A DNA stretch of 64,000 nucleotides from assembly GCA_000708835.1 (NCBI GenBank), contig DF236961.1, positions 124,001 to 188,000 on the forward strand, read 5' to 3'. The stretch is from Klebsormidium nitens (taxonomy: Eukaryota > Streptophyta > Klebsormidiophyceae > Klebsormidiales > Klebsormidiaceae). Shown in pieces: positions 23,701 to 36,153 of this stretch. A program made the translations under genes and the position numbers. Position 1 is the first letter of the stretch. Every line of letters begins with the position of its first letter. The notes beneath the pieces were generated by a model. The model saw only the letters and a program-made list of their open reading frames with translations, made no database searches and was not told where the DNA came from.

Positions 23701-26700
23701 TCAGAACGGCGTCCTTCTTAGCCGATCATCCAACGCTGCCCCCCGGTTCCCCGCCCCCGCCAAACCTTGCACCCCCGCACCCGCGATAATCTCCGCATCC
23801 CTCGCGTCCTTTCTCAGCACGCCCGCTAGTTTCTTCATCGCCTCCGTCTGCTGCGTCAGCAACGCCTGCACCTGCGCTAGGCTCTTCTCGTCGATCCTGC
23901 CGTGACTCCCCGCCCCGCCCGCCAGCGCACCCCCGTCTAGCCTAGAGTTCAAAAGCAACGACTCGACCCGCCGGGGGAGCTCAGCAGAGGGGCCGCTCAT
24001 TTGCCGCACTAGGGACCGTAGCTTCTCCAAGAGCGCGCTCTCTTTTCGGGACAACGGCCGGTTGGGGTGCGACCGGCCTTCCAGCGCCTCAACCAAACGC
24101 ATCACCTGGGGACGCAAACAAGAGCGTGAGATACGATTGCGCACTTCGGACACTCGTATGAGAAGGGAAACAGAATTTCCGGTAATTTCCAGCGGACGGA
24201 AGGGCCGCACAGCGACAGAAGGCAAGGGAGTCCCTCGGGTTCAAAGCTCAACGCTGCATCGATATTTCAGGCTGGACGAGTTCCCCTCCATTGGAGATAC
24301 AGATGGCTGTTGACATGCGCATTACTGAAGGTATACACGGTATGACAGGTGTCCTTGCACTCTGTAGCGAGACAGTGCATATCGACTTTCTCATGTCTAT
24401 CTGTACAAAGGTCGGATCAAGTCAGTCCAAAGGGGTCTGATTGCCATAACTTCTTTCGAATAAGTAAAAGAGTTGCTGAGCGGGATGCAGCGACAGAGTC
24501 GAAGTTTCCATTCTACAACGTAGTGCATTGCTGTTATTTTCCAGCTTCTTCACAGGGTCCGCTTTGCGCACCAGGATGAGTCAGTCACTTTAACCTTCTA
24601 CTTGCTTGCATACACATGAAGGACACTCGACCAGAAGAGAACGATGAACATCTCAACGCGGTAATCCTTGCGACAACATCATCCTCCGTACCATTCTCTC
24701 GGGCCCCGGGCAGTATTTGTCGGCCTTCGGCTCAGTTCTACTGCCCGGGCAGGGCCTCCCGGTGACCTTCCAGCCACCTCTTTCCACGTTTGACTTCACT
24801 CGATATCGGTCAAGAGCAGCAGCCCCCGCCTACTAGCTGCGAGACGGCGGATGCTCGACATCAAACTCCCCCTCGCCAGGTTACGTGCAACCAGGAAGAG
24901 GAAGCAAATCTTAGGGTACTGGTCAAGGCAGACGACTCTCACGTGCAACAAGCGTCGCTGCAGGTCCTGTTCCTTTTGCCGCAGCTTTTGGATCCAGGGC
25001 ACGGTGTCCGCCTCAAAGTGCCGCTGCAGTGCGCGCACGTTCGCCTCCGTCGTCTTTAACCGCTCGCCGTCGTGCGCCATCGCCTCGTCTTGAAGCTGCA
25101 AACGAAAAGCCCTTTTAGTATGCCTGAGGTAGTTTGTCGCGTATCAGTCGAGTCCGATGCTTCTCTTGTCGTCTTCAACCGCTCACTTTCGTGCGCCATC
25201 GCCTCCTCTTGCAGCTGCGAACAGAAAGCGCTTTCACAATCTTGATCTCGTTCTCGTGCATCCTGATTCTTCGTTCCGTTTTCTGAGTCGTCTTCAACGG
25301 GCTTCGCGTCACGCGCTATCGGTTCGTCCTGAGGCTGCGAACAAACAGCGCTTTGCATAATCTCGGGGTAGATCTGACCAATTCCAAATTGACGCCTGAT
25401 ATTTACAACTAGTCTGGTCTGATTGCTCGCCGTCGTGCGCCAGTACCTATTATCAAGCTGCAAGGCAAACGCTTTTACAAACCTCTGATCTGATCGCCTT
25501 TTGTTGTCTTCGGTAATCTTCCAAAACATTTTATCGGGCTTTCACCCCTTCTCGTGGGTGCAATCGCACCATTTTGGGGCTGCAAGAAAACAAGGCGCCT
25601 TGGACCGTTCTGATCGTATTGACGACTCTCTCTTCTGAAACTCCGCTAAAGCGTGCTCCCACCAATTGCCACCAGGCGGCTTGCGTCACGCGTTTTCATC
25701 CGCGTTTGCTTGTCACGTTCATAGCTAAGATCCAAAGCGTTTTCTGCATCTGCATTCAAGGCGTCTCCGAATCGCCAAGATAGACTGCACGACGACTCCA
25801 ATTTCCGATACAGAATCTTGGAACGATACAGAAAGCGCTTTCCGACTCTTCAACTACTAAAGTCGAGCGAGGGTAGTAGGGCTTGTCTTGGAACCCCCAA
25901 GACCTGGTTATGGATGCTTCCCTGCTTCAGTAAAATGGAGAAGAGTCTTCCAACTTGGAACACCCAAGACCGGATTAGGAATGCTCTGCTGCCTCAGTAA
26001 AATGGAGAACAGTCCTCCAACTTGGAACCCACAAGACCTGGTTATAAATGCTCTCCTGCTTCAATAAAATGGAGAAGAGTCTTCCAACTTGGAACACCCA
26101 AGACCTGGTTATGAATACTCTCCTGCTTCAATAAAATGGAGAAGAGTCTTCCAACTCGAAACACCCAAGACCGGGTTGTGAATGCTCGACAAAATAGAGA
26201 AGAATCTTCCACGTAATTTGGGACTATGGTTGAAAAGGTAGCATCAGCAGTGTACCTTCAACCTCGTCGACAGATCCTTGATCCTTGATTCCAACGCTTG
26301 CCTTCGTGCGGGTGCGTCTTGAGTGCTTGTCTGTGTCTAATTTGCAAGTTCATTCCGAAGCTTCTTCTCGATCTGCTCTCACGTCCTGTCAGAACTACTA
26401 AAATAGAATGTCCAAGCCGCCTTCGTTCGTTTGCAATATCAAAACAGGTAAGGAAACGAAACATCGAGCCCTTTACCGCTCTTCGACCAGTGGAGCCGGC
26501 CAAGGGTGATGCGGGTTATGTTGGAAAAACCAGGACAGACTTCCGGTGGCTCTCTGCTTCATTGGAAACAAAGCAAATGACAGAGGAGTTGCTAAGACTA
26601 AGATACAAGATACTAAGATAACGAAGTACGGCTTAGCGCTTCACCTTCAATCTCGTGGACAGATCCTTGATCCCCGAGACGAGCTCCGGCCAGAGTCGCT

Positions 26701-29650
26701 GCCGGTCCTCCTCACTGAGCGACTGTATCCGGCTGACCGCTTCCGCCCAAACGACGTCGGAAACGGAAGCGGGTTTCTGCCGGAACGCCGGATCGATGAC
26801 GCTCAGGAAGAGGTGGCGGAAGCGGTAGTTGGGGTTCGCGGGGGAGTCGGTGTAAGCGTCTACAATTTCCTGTGTCAAAGAAGGATAGCTTAGCACGGGA
26901 GATTACGAGCGACTCGACGTTGCTATCTAGTCGGGACTGGAGAGCACCGTCTCATGCGAAACGGAGATAGAAATGGGGGCTTCGCACACGAATCAAAAGC
27001 TGGGTAGATGTCGCGATTCAGTCGGAGAAAGTGCTTCAAAAGGCTGAGCGTAAGGCTCAGCAACTAGGGTGCGGCGAAACGTTAGTCGTGTCGGTGAGTG
27101 GAACAAGGAAAGCTTCTGTAAAGTTCTGTGAAGAGAGAAACAAGATCTGAAATAGCAGAGGAAGGTTCCCTGCGGGCGTAAGGGTTCAAGATCCGGCGAA
27201 GGGATAAAGAAGACACAATGAAACCTCGCAACAAGTCAAGAGAGCGTGACCGAGTCGAAAACTAGAGTTGCGAAGGCATTCAGTGCGACCCCCACTGCTT
27301 TTTAACATTTAAGAAGCGCACCGTTTATGGATGTGACACTGATGAGGGGCGACGCTCAGAAAACAGGAGAGGTCTGATGAGCAGCGGTGGCAAGAGGAGC
27401 GGAGCGGAGCTAAGGGACCAATGTGCGCAGATCAGTGCAGAGCTGGAACTGCCCTTCTATCCCGTTCCTTGTTTGAAGATACAAGTGTACAATATGGCCG
27501 CGTAACCGTAGTCAAACTCTACTCATCGCATATCAGTAAGGACCGGTGCTCAAGGCGGGAGAATCAGGAACCCGCGCTCACCTTTACTTTTTCCGCGGTG
27601 AGCGGCACTTGGGGGGGCGCCACAGGGGCCATCTGCGTGGTCAGCTGCCCCCCGAAAATGGACGGCTGCTGCGCCGCTTGCGGCTGCGCCCCGAAACCCG
27701 CCCCCCCGAAGATGCCGCCACCCGTCTGCGGTTGGCCGAACATAGACGGGGCCTGCAAAATGCGCTAACATTGGTCAACGTGTGGGCAAGGAGCCACGAA
27801 ACCGAATACGAAGTTAAGGCTTCCCGAACTTCATCGTACCCATGTTGGATGTCCTGTCGTAACGCCTCGTCAATGTTCGAGTACGTGCGAGAGGCCGAGG
27901 GACAAGGCTCGGTGCCGAATCGATCCGAGACCCTTCTGCCAAGCTATCTGTCCAAAAAATGTGTATTGGACCGGGTGATGTGCTTGCTTCAGATGGTGAG
28001 GCAGGTTGACAAAACCTTATCCGTCTCTTGCTCTCGGGCAAAGGCCAGCCAGGAGAAATGTTGCAGAGGAAACATGTTCTCTTCATTTTGAAAAGTGGTG
28101 CAGCAGTGACTGTTGTTTTGACCATCTCTGATGCGTTTCCAAAGAGATCAAGCATCGGGAGGGTCACAGGTGAATCGTTCGCATCTCTACTATTTGCTCG
28201 AATCACCGTCACTCCAGTCTGATCCAGACCCATGAGCCGGAAACTTTTGCTGAACAGCGCCGGTTTAGTGGTTTAGACAGACGACCATTCTGAATCCTGC
28301 AGACGGGGATCGTTGGAAAAAGCACCTGTTGTGTCTGGCCAAACATCGACGATGTGGTGGCTGGCTGTCCGAAAAGCGATGACCCGCTAGCAGATTGTCC
28401 GAAGAACCCCCCCGATGACGTGGCGGGAGTCTGCGCGCCGAAAAGCGAGGAACCAGAGGCGGCTCCTGCATGAGACGACCAAAGTTCTGCATTCAAACCC
28501 AATTGACAGGAACACCCTTTTCAATTTCTGGATCAGGCATGAAAAGAATCTGCCTACCCACCGTTTGAATTTGGAATCAGGGGGACTGCCGCTTCTCCAG
28601 GCACCCCTGTTTCTCTCAAATTCCATGCCAATTTGGCTATACAGAAAAACATGGAAATGTACGAGCGAATCACACTGCTCTCTCTCTCTCTCACTGATAC
28701 AGCTAGACGGTATCCGTAAAACGCCTCACAACTGTCCTCACTGGACTTAAGTCCTCATCATGGACCTCATGTCTCCTGCTGGACCATGTTGTGCCAGCAC
28801 ACAGGAAGGTCGTTAACCAAAAATCTGGAGAACAACGCTCTGAGTATGCCATTGCAAAATCCAAGCACCGGAAGAAAGCACAAAGGCAAATAAATACTCA
28901 AGGCAGCAACCACTTTTGGCAGACACCAATGTCCCAACTTTTGTGACCCGAGCGTATGCGTTGTACCACCACCCCAGCAGACTTCTCACTGCAGATCGTG
29001 ATCTGCAAAGCTCATTCTCACAACACAAAGTGCGTCGACGACTGAAAACCAGGGCGGGTTTCGAAAATCAGGATCAGGGACCGACAGCCCCACCTGTTGC
29101 CCCGAATGCAGGTGTGGTTGCTCCAAACAAGCCGGAGCCGCTTGAGCTGGCGCCAAACAGTCCGCCGCTGGCTGTCGGGGTGGAGGCCCCGAAAGCCGGA
29201 GTGGACGCACCAAACAAGCCCCTGCGTGCACGACATCATAAGCCGTCGTCACTGATTGCTTACTTGACATTCAACAGATACAGTTTCCGATATTGTCTAA
29301 AAGGTCGATGATCGACCCAAAGAACGTGGCTTCAAGCATGTGGACAGCAGGTCGAAGATAGATAACACCAAGACGGTGCCTGTCCTGCTGCACAATCTAG
29401 CGGCAGACTGCAGATTGATCCTTCAACTCGAAATTGGATGGAATGCAAACAGGTCAAGTACAGTGTGAGAGCTCAGCACGGCTTACCCTCCTGGTGCGGG
29501 GGTTGAGGCAGCACTACCAAAGAGCCCCCCGGTAGCAGGAGTAGCGCTCCCAAAAAGCGAGCTTCCGGACGTCCCGAAGCTGAACGTAGAAGCAGAAGGG
29601 GTCGCTGGGGTGGCCCCAAACGGGTTGCTCCCAGGCGTGGCGCCAAACAT
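23701..29650 (-). CDS. NUP54: Nucleoporin NUP54 (FG-repeat nucleoporin of the central channel)
   Basis: NUP54 forms the central transport channel of the nuclear pore with NUP62 and NUP58. Seven exons chain in phase: 29650-29487, 29221-29094, 28465-28326, 27752-27582, 26869-26645, 25095-24943 and 24105-23701, giving 461 residues. The first four exons carry many GLFG, SLFG and MFG units in Ser/Thr/Gly spacers (MFGATPGSNPFGATP at the start). The fifth has AYTDSPANPNYRFRHLFLS, a conserved NUP54 block, and KPASVSDVVW. The last two are helical and coiled: NVRALQRHFEADTVPWIQKL, then a junction giving RLLHVMRLVEALEGR, as expected for the C-terminal Nup54 domain. A Gly/Ala-rich tail follows. The gene is head-to-head with a splicing factor. 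Two introns hold tandem repeats derived partly from exon edges. Confidence 0.9.
25050..25580. repeat. About 119-bp tandem array copied from the 5' edge of NUP54 exon 6
   Basis: The exon start (minus strand, 25095 downward) encodes LQDEAMAHDGERLKTT. Decayed copies lie upstream in the intron: landmarks recur at 25052, 25171, 25290 and about 25410, with a weaker copy near 25550. Each copy includes a CTGCAAG/CTGCGAAC acceptor-like site and part of the exon. The second copy still reads LQEEAMAHESERLKTT. Confidence 0.85.
25895..26215. repeat. 67-bp minisatellite, about five copies, in a NUP54 intron
   Basis: The word CAAGACCTGGTTATGAATGC, or a close variant, recurs with starts at 25901, 25968, 26035, 26102 and 26169 for its GACC core. 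The spacing is exactly 67 bases each time. Each unit also carries AAAATGGAGAAGAGTCTTCC. It is non-coding. Confidence 0.92.
26254..26292. repeat. Copy of the 3' edge of NUP54 exon 5 in the following intron
   Basis: The string ACCTTCAACCTCGTCGACAG with the bases after it closely matches the exon's own 3' edge at 26643. The offset is 389 bases. The copy keeps a donor-like GT on the minus strand. Confidence 0.75.
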
Positions 29651-30170
29651 GGCTGCGAGCTCTGGCTTCAATTCTTAAGATTTGAAAGGTTTCTTCCAGA
29701 GTCAAAATTTTAGAGACAGAAAGTTAACCAGCTTCATTAGCGCCATTGATGGAAGCAAGAGTGCGGGGGCTGAGTGAGTGAGCACACACACAGACTCAGC
29801 GCACACAGGCGGGGCTGCATTATTTTGCTGCCGGAATATGGCAATGTCGCCTCATTCTAGTTGAAGGAACAAGGCAGCATTTTCAAGGTAAATTCTTAAT
29901 TTCAGAATCGTGCCAATGGACACAAAACACAAAATCCGACACTTCTCTTTCGTCCAACGTGTGATGGCAAGCCCGCCTGTACAGTGTGCTGGAATGTTTA
30001 AAGACGTCCCTTCTCGCTACTGCAGCCTTCCACCGTTCCAGCAAGTTGCAATCAGATTGGCACCATGCTTTCAGAGTGATGTAAGCATCTGCTAGCACGT
30101 ATGCCCTGGAACGTTGCACCCTTGAGCTCAAACGCAGACCAGTTAACGATACAGACTCCTCGACATAAGC
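29651..30170. promoter_or_regulatory. Bidirectional promoter region of NUP54 and SPF45/DRT111
   Basis: There are 520 bases between the divergent start codons. A GAGTGAGTGAGCACACACACAGACTC stretch lies near 29770. Shared control of a pore protein and a splicing factor is possible but not shown. Confidence 0.5.
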
Positions 30171-33100
30171 ATGTTTGGAGGCTTGTATGGAGACCTGCCC
30201 CCTCCTTCTGCTGCGAAGGAGGGGGAGCAGTCAAAAGGCAGTGGGGACGATGAGAAGAAACCTGGATCCGGGTGGTCTGCAAACAAGATGTTCCTGGCCC
30301 CCCGAAAGACGGCAGCAGGTAAGCCACGTTCATGCGATGAAAGTGGTCAGGACTAAGGTCCTGCCTTTCTAGGTTCAGATGAGGGTACTACGAGGCGCTT
30401 GTTGTGGCAGGATTTTGGTGGTATGTACGGTGAATATCTACAGTCCAACTGGTTTACCTCGTGCAGTGGTGCCATTCTTTTTGTAGGCATTCCTGCATTG
30501 ACATTTTCAGCATCCTGCTTTGAGGCCCTTTAAGGCTTTATTCCTCGGGATTCGCAAGAACTGAGTTGTGCATGTGTGTTGCTTGTGCTACTGCCCGTAT
30601 TTTGGACATTGGGTAGAACGCCTCTCCGGCAGCGTTTTCAATAAAACGCCCTAATGAAGTCTGGTGATCAAATTCTCAGTGCAGTTGAGCCTTGCAGACA
30701 GCTTCTCAGGTGTCTCCATGGCGATGTTAACCAAGGCACCGCAATACAGTCCCATTTTGTAACTGAAGTGCCCGTCTTGCGATTGTCGTCCTCATGAGAC
30801 CTTTTCCTTGTTGAGCAATGTCGTAGTGCCTGATTAAGGCCTGGACACCACCCCTTCCCGGCCAGGTTCCGTCCATGTTCCGACATCTCGACTCCCTCCG
30901 CTCTGCAGTCTTTGGACCACCACCCTCAGTCCTCCGGGCACAGAGCACCCCCTCTGCGCCCCGCCCCTCCGTACGGCCCTCCGTGCGCCCCCCTCTTTCC
31001 TCAGCACAGCCCGACACAGGCCCCAGATGGGGCCCAGAGGCAAACGGCGCGGCGCCGCCAACAGAATACATTCAGGCGCCAATGAATGGGGCTCATCCTG
31101 GATTGGCGCAGCCGGCACTGGTGGGGGCGAGTGCGGCGCTGGTCGACGAGTACGACCCGGCGCGGCCGAACGACTATGAGGACTATGTGGCGATCAAGTA
31201 AGTGGTCGTGATCCGGTTTAGTTTTTCGGATTGCTCGAAAGGATTCGATGAACAGCTGTAAACTATGGCGTGGTTGTGAAAACAGAGAAGAAAGCAGGTT
31301 TATCTAATGACCACATTGGAATGAATGAAGAAGCGTCATGGACAGCCGGACCTTGGACCATACGAGTCTAAGTGCTTGCACTCAAAAAATAGGGGAAAGG
31401 CAGACGCAATGTGATGGCAATTCCGACTAGGGCGGACTGTTGACACTTGGTGATCGCCAAAGGGTTCTCAAAACCAACCCCGGATCATGCCAACCCTCAA
31501 CTTTGCCGTGCGGATTTGCAGGAAACAGTGCTCTTGCAAGTAGCGCGAGAGTTCAAGTGGACGGGAAAACAAGGTTGGGAACGTTCTGATTGCTCAAACA
31601 AGTACTGATGTATGGACCCTCGTTGTCCTAACAGGAAACGAAGGCTTGCCGAGGAGGAGCGCCGGAGAGAGGCCGAGCGGCGGCGGCGCGAGGAGGAAGA
31701 ACGGGAGAAGCTGCGGGAACTAGAGTTGGCGAGAATGCGGGAGCGGGAGCTCACGCGGCGAAGCTTGGGGGAAGCAGAGGGGGGCGAGGACGAACCGGGG
31801 GGCGCTCGGGGACTGTCCGGGGAAGAGGCGTTTCAGAGGAGGGGGATGCTGGGTGGGGGCGGCGCCCCCCGGCAACGATCACCGTCGCCTCCTAGAACAG
31901 GTGAGAGACGTTCGGTCTTCTTTTTGCTCCTGATTCGAGGTGGGAGGAAAGCTGGCAGACGCTTGCGGGGGCGATGAGTGGCAGCGACGTTTGCTTGACG
32001 TTTCTGGGATGGATTCTTTTTCGTTACTGAAACACGTGATAGAAACCTGGGGGTTTATGTGCTTTTGCTTTGAGGAAGAGATTGCTGGCAGAAGCTTGAG
32101 GGTGCGTTTGATTACGGCGACGTATGCTGTGATCTGAGTTGACCTTTGGACTTGATAAAGTTCCTGGGATGAACTGTCTTGGGTTTTGGTTGGCAAGCAT
32201 TGCGGGCCTTTCGTTTTGAACCCACTCTGTTTCCATCAAAACTTGCTGGCTCCATCCAAATGCAAATCTGGTTCTTCTATTTACCGAGATTCACTTTTCT
32301 CTTCCAGGCCTGGGGAACTTTACTGGCGCGCCCAATACCGCGCCGACAGGTGGCGGCCTGAGCAAGATCAAGGCGATGATGGAAAAGATGGGCTGGAAAG
32401 AGGGACAAGGACTGGGCAAATCGGAGCAAGGGATCGTAGCGCCACTGCAGCACAAGAAGACGGACAAGCGGAGCGGGGTGATCGTAACGGCGCCGGAAGC
32501 GAAGAAAGTGAAGACGGCCACGTTTTCGGGGCCGCCGACGCGCGTGCTCATGCTGCGGAACATGGTGAGAATATGGGCATTAACCCGGGGGTGTTACCTT
32601 AACCATTATTTGAGCGAAAAGCTTAACAGCCGTTGTCCGGTTTGATTTGCAGTTGAAGTGCTGGAATGGCCTGGGAAAGAGCTTCTGTGTTGCAGAAAAA
32701 GTGGGAATGTATGAGCCGCAGATTGATTAAGGGCTCAAGGGTTGTGGAAAAAGACACATCAGTTCAAGCTTGATCGAAGCAAGGGGCGCTGGGTTACGAG
32801 GCGAGGATTGGGCTAAACGAAAAGCTTTGACAAGTCTAAACGTTTCCTCGGCATGATCATGAGATCGAGAACCCGGATGGTAACAGGAGGTAAGCCAAGG
32901 ACCTGATTGAACGAGAACTGAAAAAGTGACGGCTTGACTGATGATTGCTGTGCACATCGTACCTTGCACCCCTGTTTTGAAGCGAGAGCATTACTGTGCT
33001 TGGTTCCTCAACGTGGGCCTTCTTTTGCGTAAGTAGCAGATAGATTCGGAAAAGCAGCTGGCGATTACTCCCGGTGGGAAGTCCTGTGTCAAGTATTTTC

Positions 33101-34271
33101 CCAGCTATTGGCTGCTCTCTGTGATGACACCGGCCGCTTCGTTCGAGTCCGCCCAGGGACAACACTCTTGGGTCAATGTCGTCGACTCTGTTCTCTGCTT
33201 TCTCCAATGACACCGGCCGCTCCTTCCGAGTCCGCCCAGGTCAACACTCTTGTGTCAATGTCGTCGACTCTGTTCTCTGCTTTCTCCAATGACACCGGCC
33301 GCTTTTCCGAGAACGCCCAGGTCGGCCCAGGCGAAGTTGATGATGAGCTAGAGGAGGAGATTGCAGGGGAGTGCGCCAAATACGGCCAAGTCTTGAAGGT
33401 GAGTTACAAGGCCGCACGTCCTGGCTCGCCTGCAGCAAGTATTGATTGCGGTTTGCTTGGTTTTCAAGACTCATTGGTGACTGTTTCTTTGTTTGGCGCC
33501 CTGGTGGGCTGCTTTTGATTGAACGATACCGCTCCATTTTCCAGTCCGAGTGTTGCTCCCTTGGTAAGGAAGCGAGTAGTTTGTACTGCCACCCCCGTCC
33601 AGAGTCACATGGCTTCAAAGGTGTATACTGTACTCAACTGGTGTTATTACGAACAAGCAGAAAAGTGGCTTACAGATTGGCTGCACATTAGTTGCCGCTG
33701 TCCCCCCAGCTGCTCAAGACGGATTCCGTCTGAAGTAGAAAGACTGCGCTGTTAAAACCTATATCCCTGGTTCTTTCACTCTTGAGTAGACTTCACTAGC
33801 GACTTTCCTCATCTTGCCTACTGTCTTCCCAAACCTGCTACGAGGTTTCGAACTAACTCTTTCTTGCAAAAAAAAAGGATTTGACGAACGGCCGGCGGCT
33901 GGTCACAAAGCTCCTCGAGAGCACCCAGAATGTCGCTGCCTATCTTGATAATCAGAAGTGCTCAGATATCCGCAAGCCACGACAGTGACCAACGGTTCCA
34001 CGGACTTCCTTTCACGCCCGTTTGCCCCAACTGAAAGCTTGTCTTCTCCTGTAAGGTTCTCATATTTGAGGTGACAGATCCGTCCTGGCCTGCCAATGAA
34101 GCGGTACGTATTTTCGTTCAATTTGAAAAGGCAGATTTCGCAATGAAGGCCTTGATAGACCTAGACGGCAGATTTTTCGGTGGCCGAGTGGTAAAAGTAA
34201 CTTTCTTTAGTGAGGAAAAGTTTGCGGCGCACCAGCTTGCCCCTGTGCCCGGCGAGTTTGACGGAACGTGA
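30171..34271 (+). CDS. DRT111: Splicing factor SPF45 / DRT111 (RBM17 homologue)
   Basis: SPF45 acts at the second splicing step and binds U2AF-type ligand motifs through its UHM-type RRM. Six exons, 30171-30318, 30909-31197, 31635-31900, 32308-32564, 33321-33398 and 34056-34271, are all in phase and give 417 residues. The N-terminus MFGGLYGDLPPP is the family hallmark. EYDPARPNDYEDY follows, then a long Arg/Glu helix. The G-patch reads MEKMGWKEGQGLGKSEQGI (exon 4). The C-terminal RRM spans exons 4-6: TRVLMLRNMVGPGEVDDELE, ECAKYGQV, EAVRIFVQF, then DLDGRFFGGRVVKVTF. The protein ends LAPVPGEFDGT. All conserved parts are present. The intron before exon 5 contains a tandem array carrying repeated acceptor sites. 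Plant DRT111 is linked to abscisic-acid and light responses; whether that holds here is unknown. Confidence 0.94.
33125..33320. repeat. 83-bp tandem repeat ending at the SPF45 exon 5 acceptor
   Basis: TGACACCGGCCGCTTC or a close variant starts at 33125, 33208 and 33290. Each copy ends near CGCCCAG, and the last CGCCCAG is the real acceptor of exon 5. So the 3' splice site region has been copied twice into the intron, giving two extra AG sites upstream. Confidence 0.88.
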
Positions 34272-36153
34272 TGCTCGCATAATGCCTCTTTGTTGAAGGT
34301 GTGACCCTGAGGTCAAGTCGGATTAGGTTCTGCTCGTTTGTAAGGTGGAAAGTTATTGCAGATAGCTTGTGTGGTCCTGCATCCCTTCATATGCACAGGC
34401 TCACACTCTGATCAACCATTGAATAGTGCTCATCTGCAAAGAAGATTTTCTAGTTGAAGCCATGGCTATCATTGGACGAAATGATAGCCATCGCTTGTCA
34501 TTTCGTCCAACCGACTAGTTGCGAGCAAAGAACCACTTGGATGCACGCTTTGATTGGTACCCCATGTGACAACATCGGGTCCCACATGCATGCAGACTAT
34601 AACTTGATCAACGTTGGAGAGTAGTCCCATCGTGTGCAGCTCAAAGTTGGCTGCCACTCGGTGCAAGCAGCCTGGGAGCCCATCTAACTATGTTGTGTAC
34701 CTTCATGCACTTATCATGCCGTGAATCACTAGCTTTGTCACGCGAGCGCGAGTGCGGCGCGCGATCCAGAGCAACTATTAGTCACTGTACCCGGAATTTT
34801 TGTCAGTGTCTAAAATCTCACGTGATCTAAAACGAGCCGCCTGCATGATATATCAACGGCCGGCATGACGGCCGCCGCTCGTGGTGATTCGTAATTAAGT
34901 TTAATATATATAATCAGCCAAGAAAATGGTGCTATACGTCACTTGATTGCATGCGCAGTTCGGGCCAGCGGGTCATATATAACATTGCCAGCTTAGTGTT
35001 ACTGACTCAACGCACTGTCGATCGAAGGTCGGATAAGCGTTTGACTCAGAAACTGTATATATGTGCACCGCTTTCTGATGCATCACTAGAAATACACAGG
35101 AAACTTATCTAGGCTATGTTGTATCGTTACGCTGGCAAATGATCATGCAACACATGTGTGTTTCATATCAAGTCCAGTTTGACACCTCCCAACAATCTTG
35201 GCAGGGCGCGCTTAGAAAGTTGGCTGCAAAGACAAAGCGCGCGGAGACGGCTGACAGCCTGACACGTTTTACTTCTACACACGAACCGTAAGTGTTACAT
35301 ATGCGGTCAAAATCGCGTTTTGAATCAACCCGACCTCCGCCAAGCCCGCACGGCTCTAGTATGACCCCTCGCATGCCCTATCCCTGTTTCTAGTACCACA
35401 AGCAATGCACTTGAGCATGGAAGTTCACTGGTCTTGCCACTCAAAACACCAACCCGCCGAAACTGTGGTTGACCAGATCAACCGGAGGGTTACCTTACGG
35501 AAAACCCTCGATGCAGCTGACCTGATCCAACCTAACCTTAACCGTCAGAAAGTACACCTTTGTGGAAACAATCAGCACCTGCCAGTTTTAACCTTTGCCT
35601 GATGGCACGTCCAACAAGTAAAGCACAGGCTAGGACTTCTTCTTGTCTAACATGCGGCGCGCCTGGTTCTTTTTGTCCCAGTATTTCTTCTGACTTTCCC
35701 TGGTTCAGAACAGTAGAGGCTCACGTCAGCAAAGACTTCCCTGCTTCATACTTCTCGATTTGCATCGACTCGCGGGCTCAGTCCCAACACAAGGGAGAGC
35801 GGAGTACCAACCGTGCGATCCCGACGGCCAGATGTTCAAGGGTTACGAAAACCCAACCAACTGTGCACGAGCTGCAAATTGCGACCACGTCCACATGTAG
35901 GCTCGACACAACTCGATAACACCGCCTCAAAAACAAATTGAAAGTTAAGAAGTGTCTACAGCCCTTCCAATCAAGCAGCATCGTGTCGCCGTTCCAGACC
36001 CCTGGCCGCCAGATTTTGCAGCCAACTCGCCGCAGCCCAAGTTTGAGCATCCCGGTGACTCAAAAGAACAGAATCACAATATGCGTCAACACAACAAGCT
36101 CCCAAATCTCCGAAAAGCCAGAAAAGCTGCGCGGCAATCCTGGGAAAGGCCCC
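34272..36153. other. Intergenic, with a hairpin-forming segment
   Basis: This lies between convergent 3' ends of SPF45 and the WRC gene. It contains a double inverted repeat at 34462-34510, listed separately, and an AT-rich stretch around 34880-35130 with ATATAT words. Open frames here (for example 35560-35919) show no family motif. Confidence 0.55.
34462..34510. repeat. Two overlapping, mutually exclusive inverted repeats
   Basis: ATGGCTATCAT (34462-34472) pairs with ATGATAGCCAT (34481-34491). TTGGACGAAATGA (34472-34484) pairs with TCATTTCGTCCAA (34498-34510). The middle arm is shared, so only one stem can form at a time. It lies about 190 bases past the SPF45 stop and could be in its 3' UTR. 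Confidence 0.8.

Noticed and set aside
25895-26215. CRISPR-like regular repeat
   Set aside because: Units are contiguous 67-bp repeats without unique spacers and lie in a eukaryotic intron.
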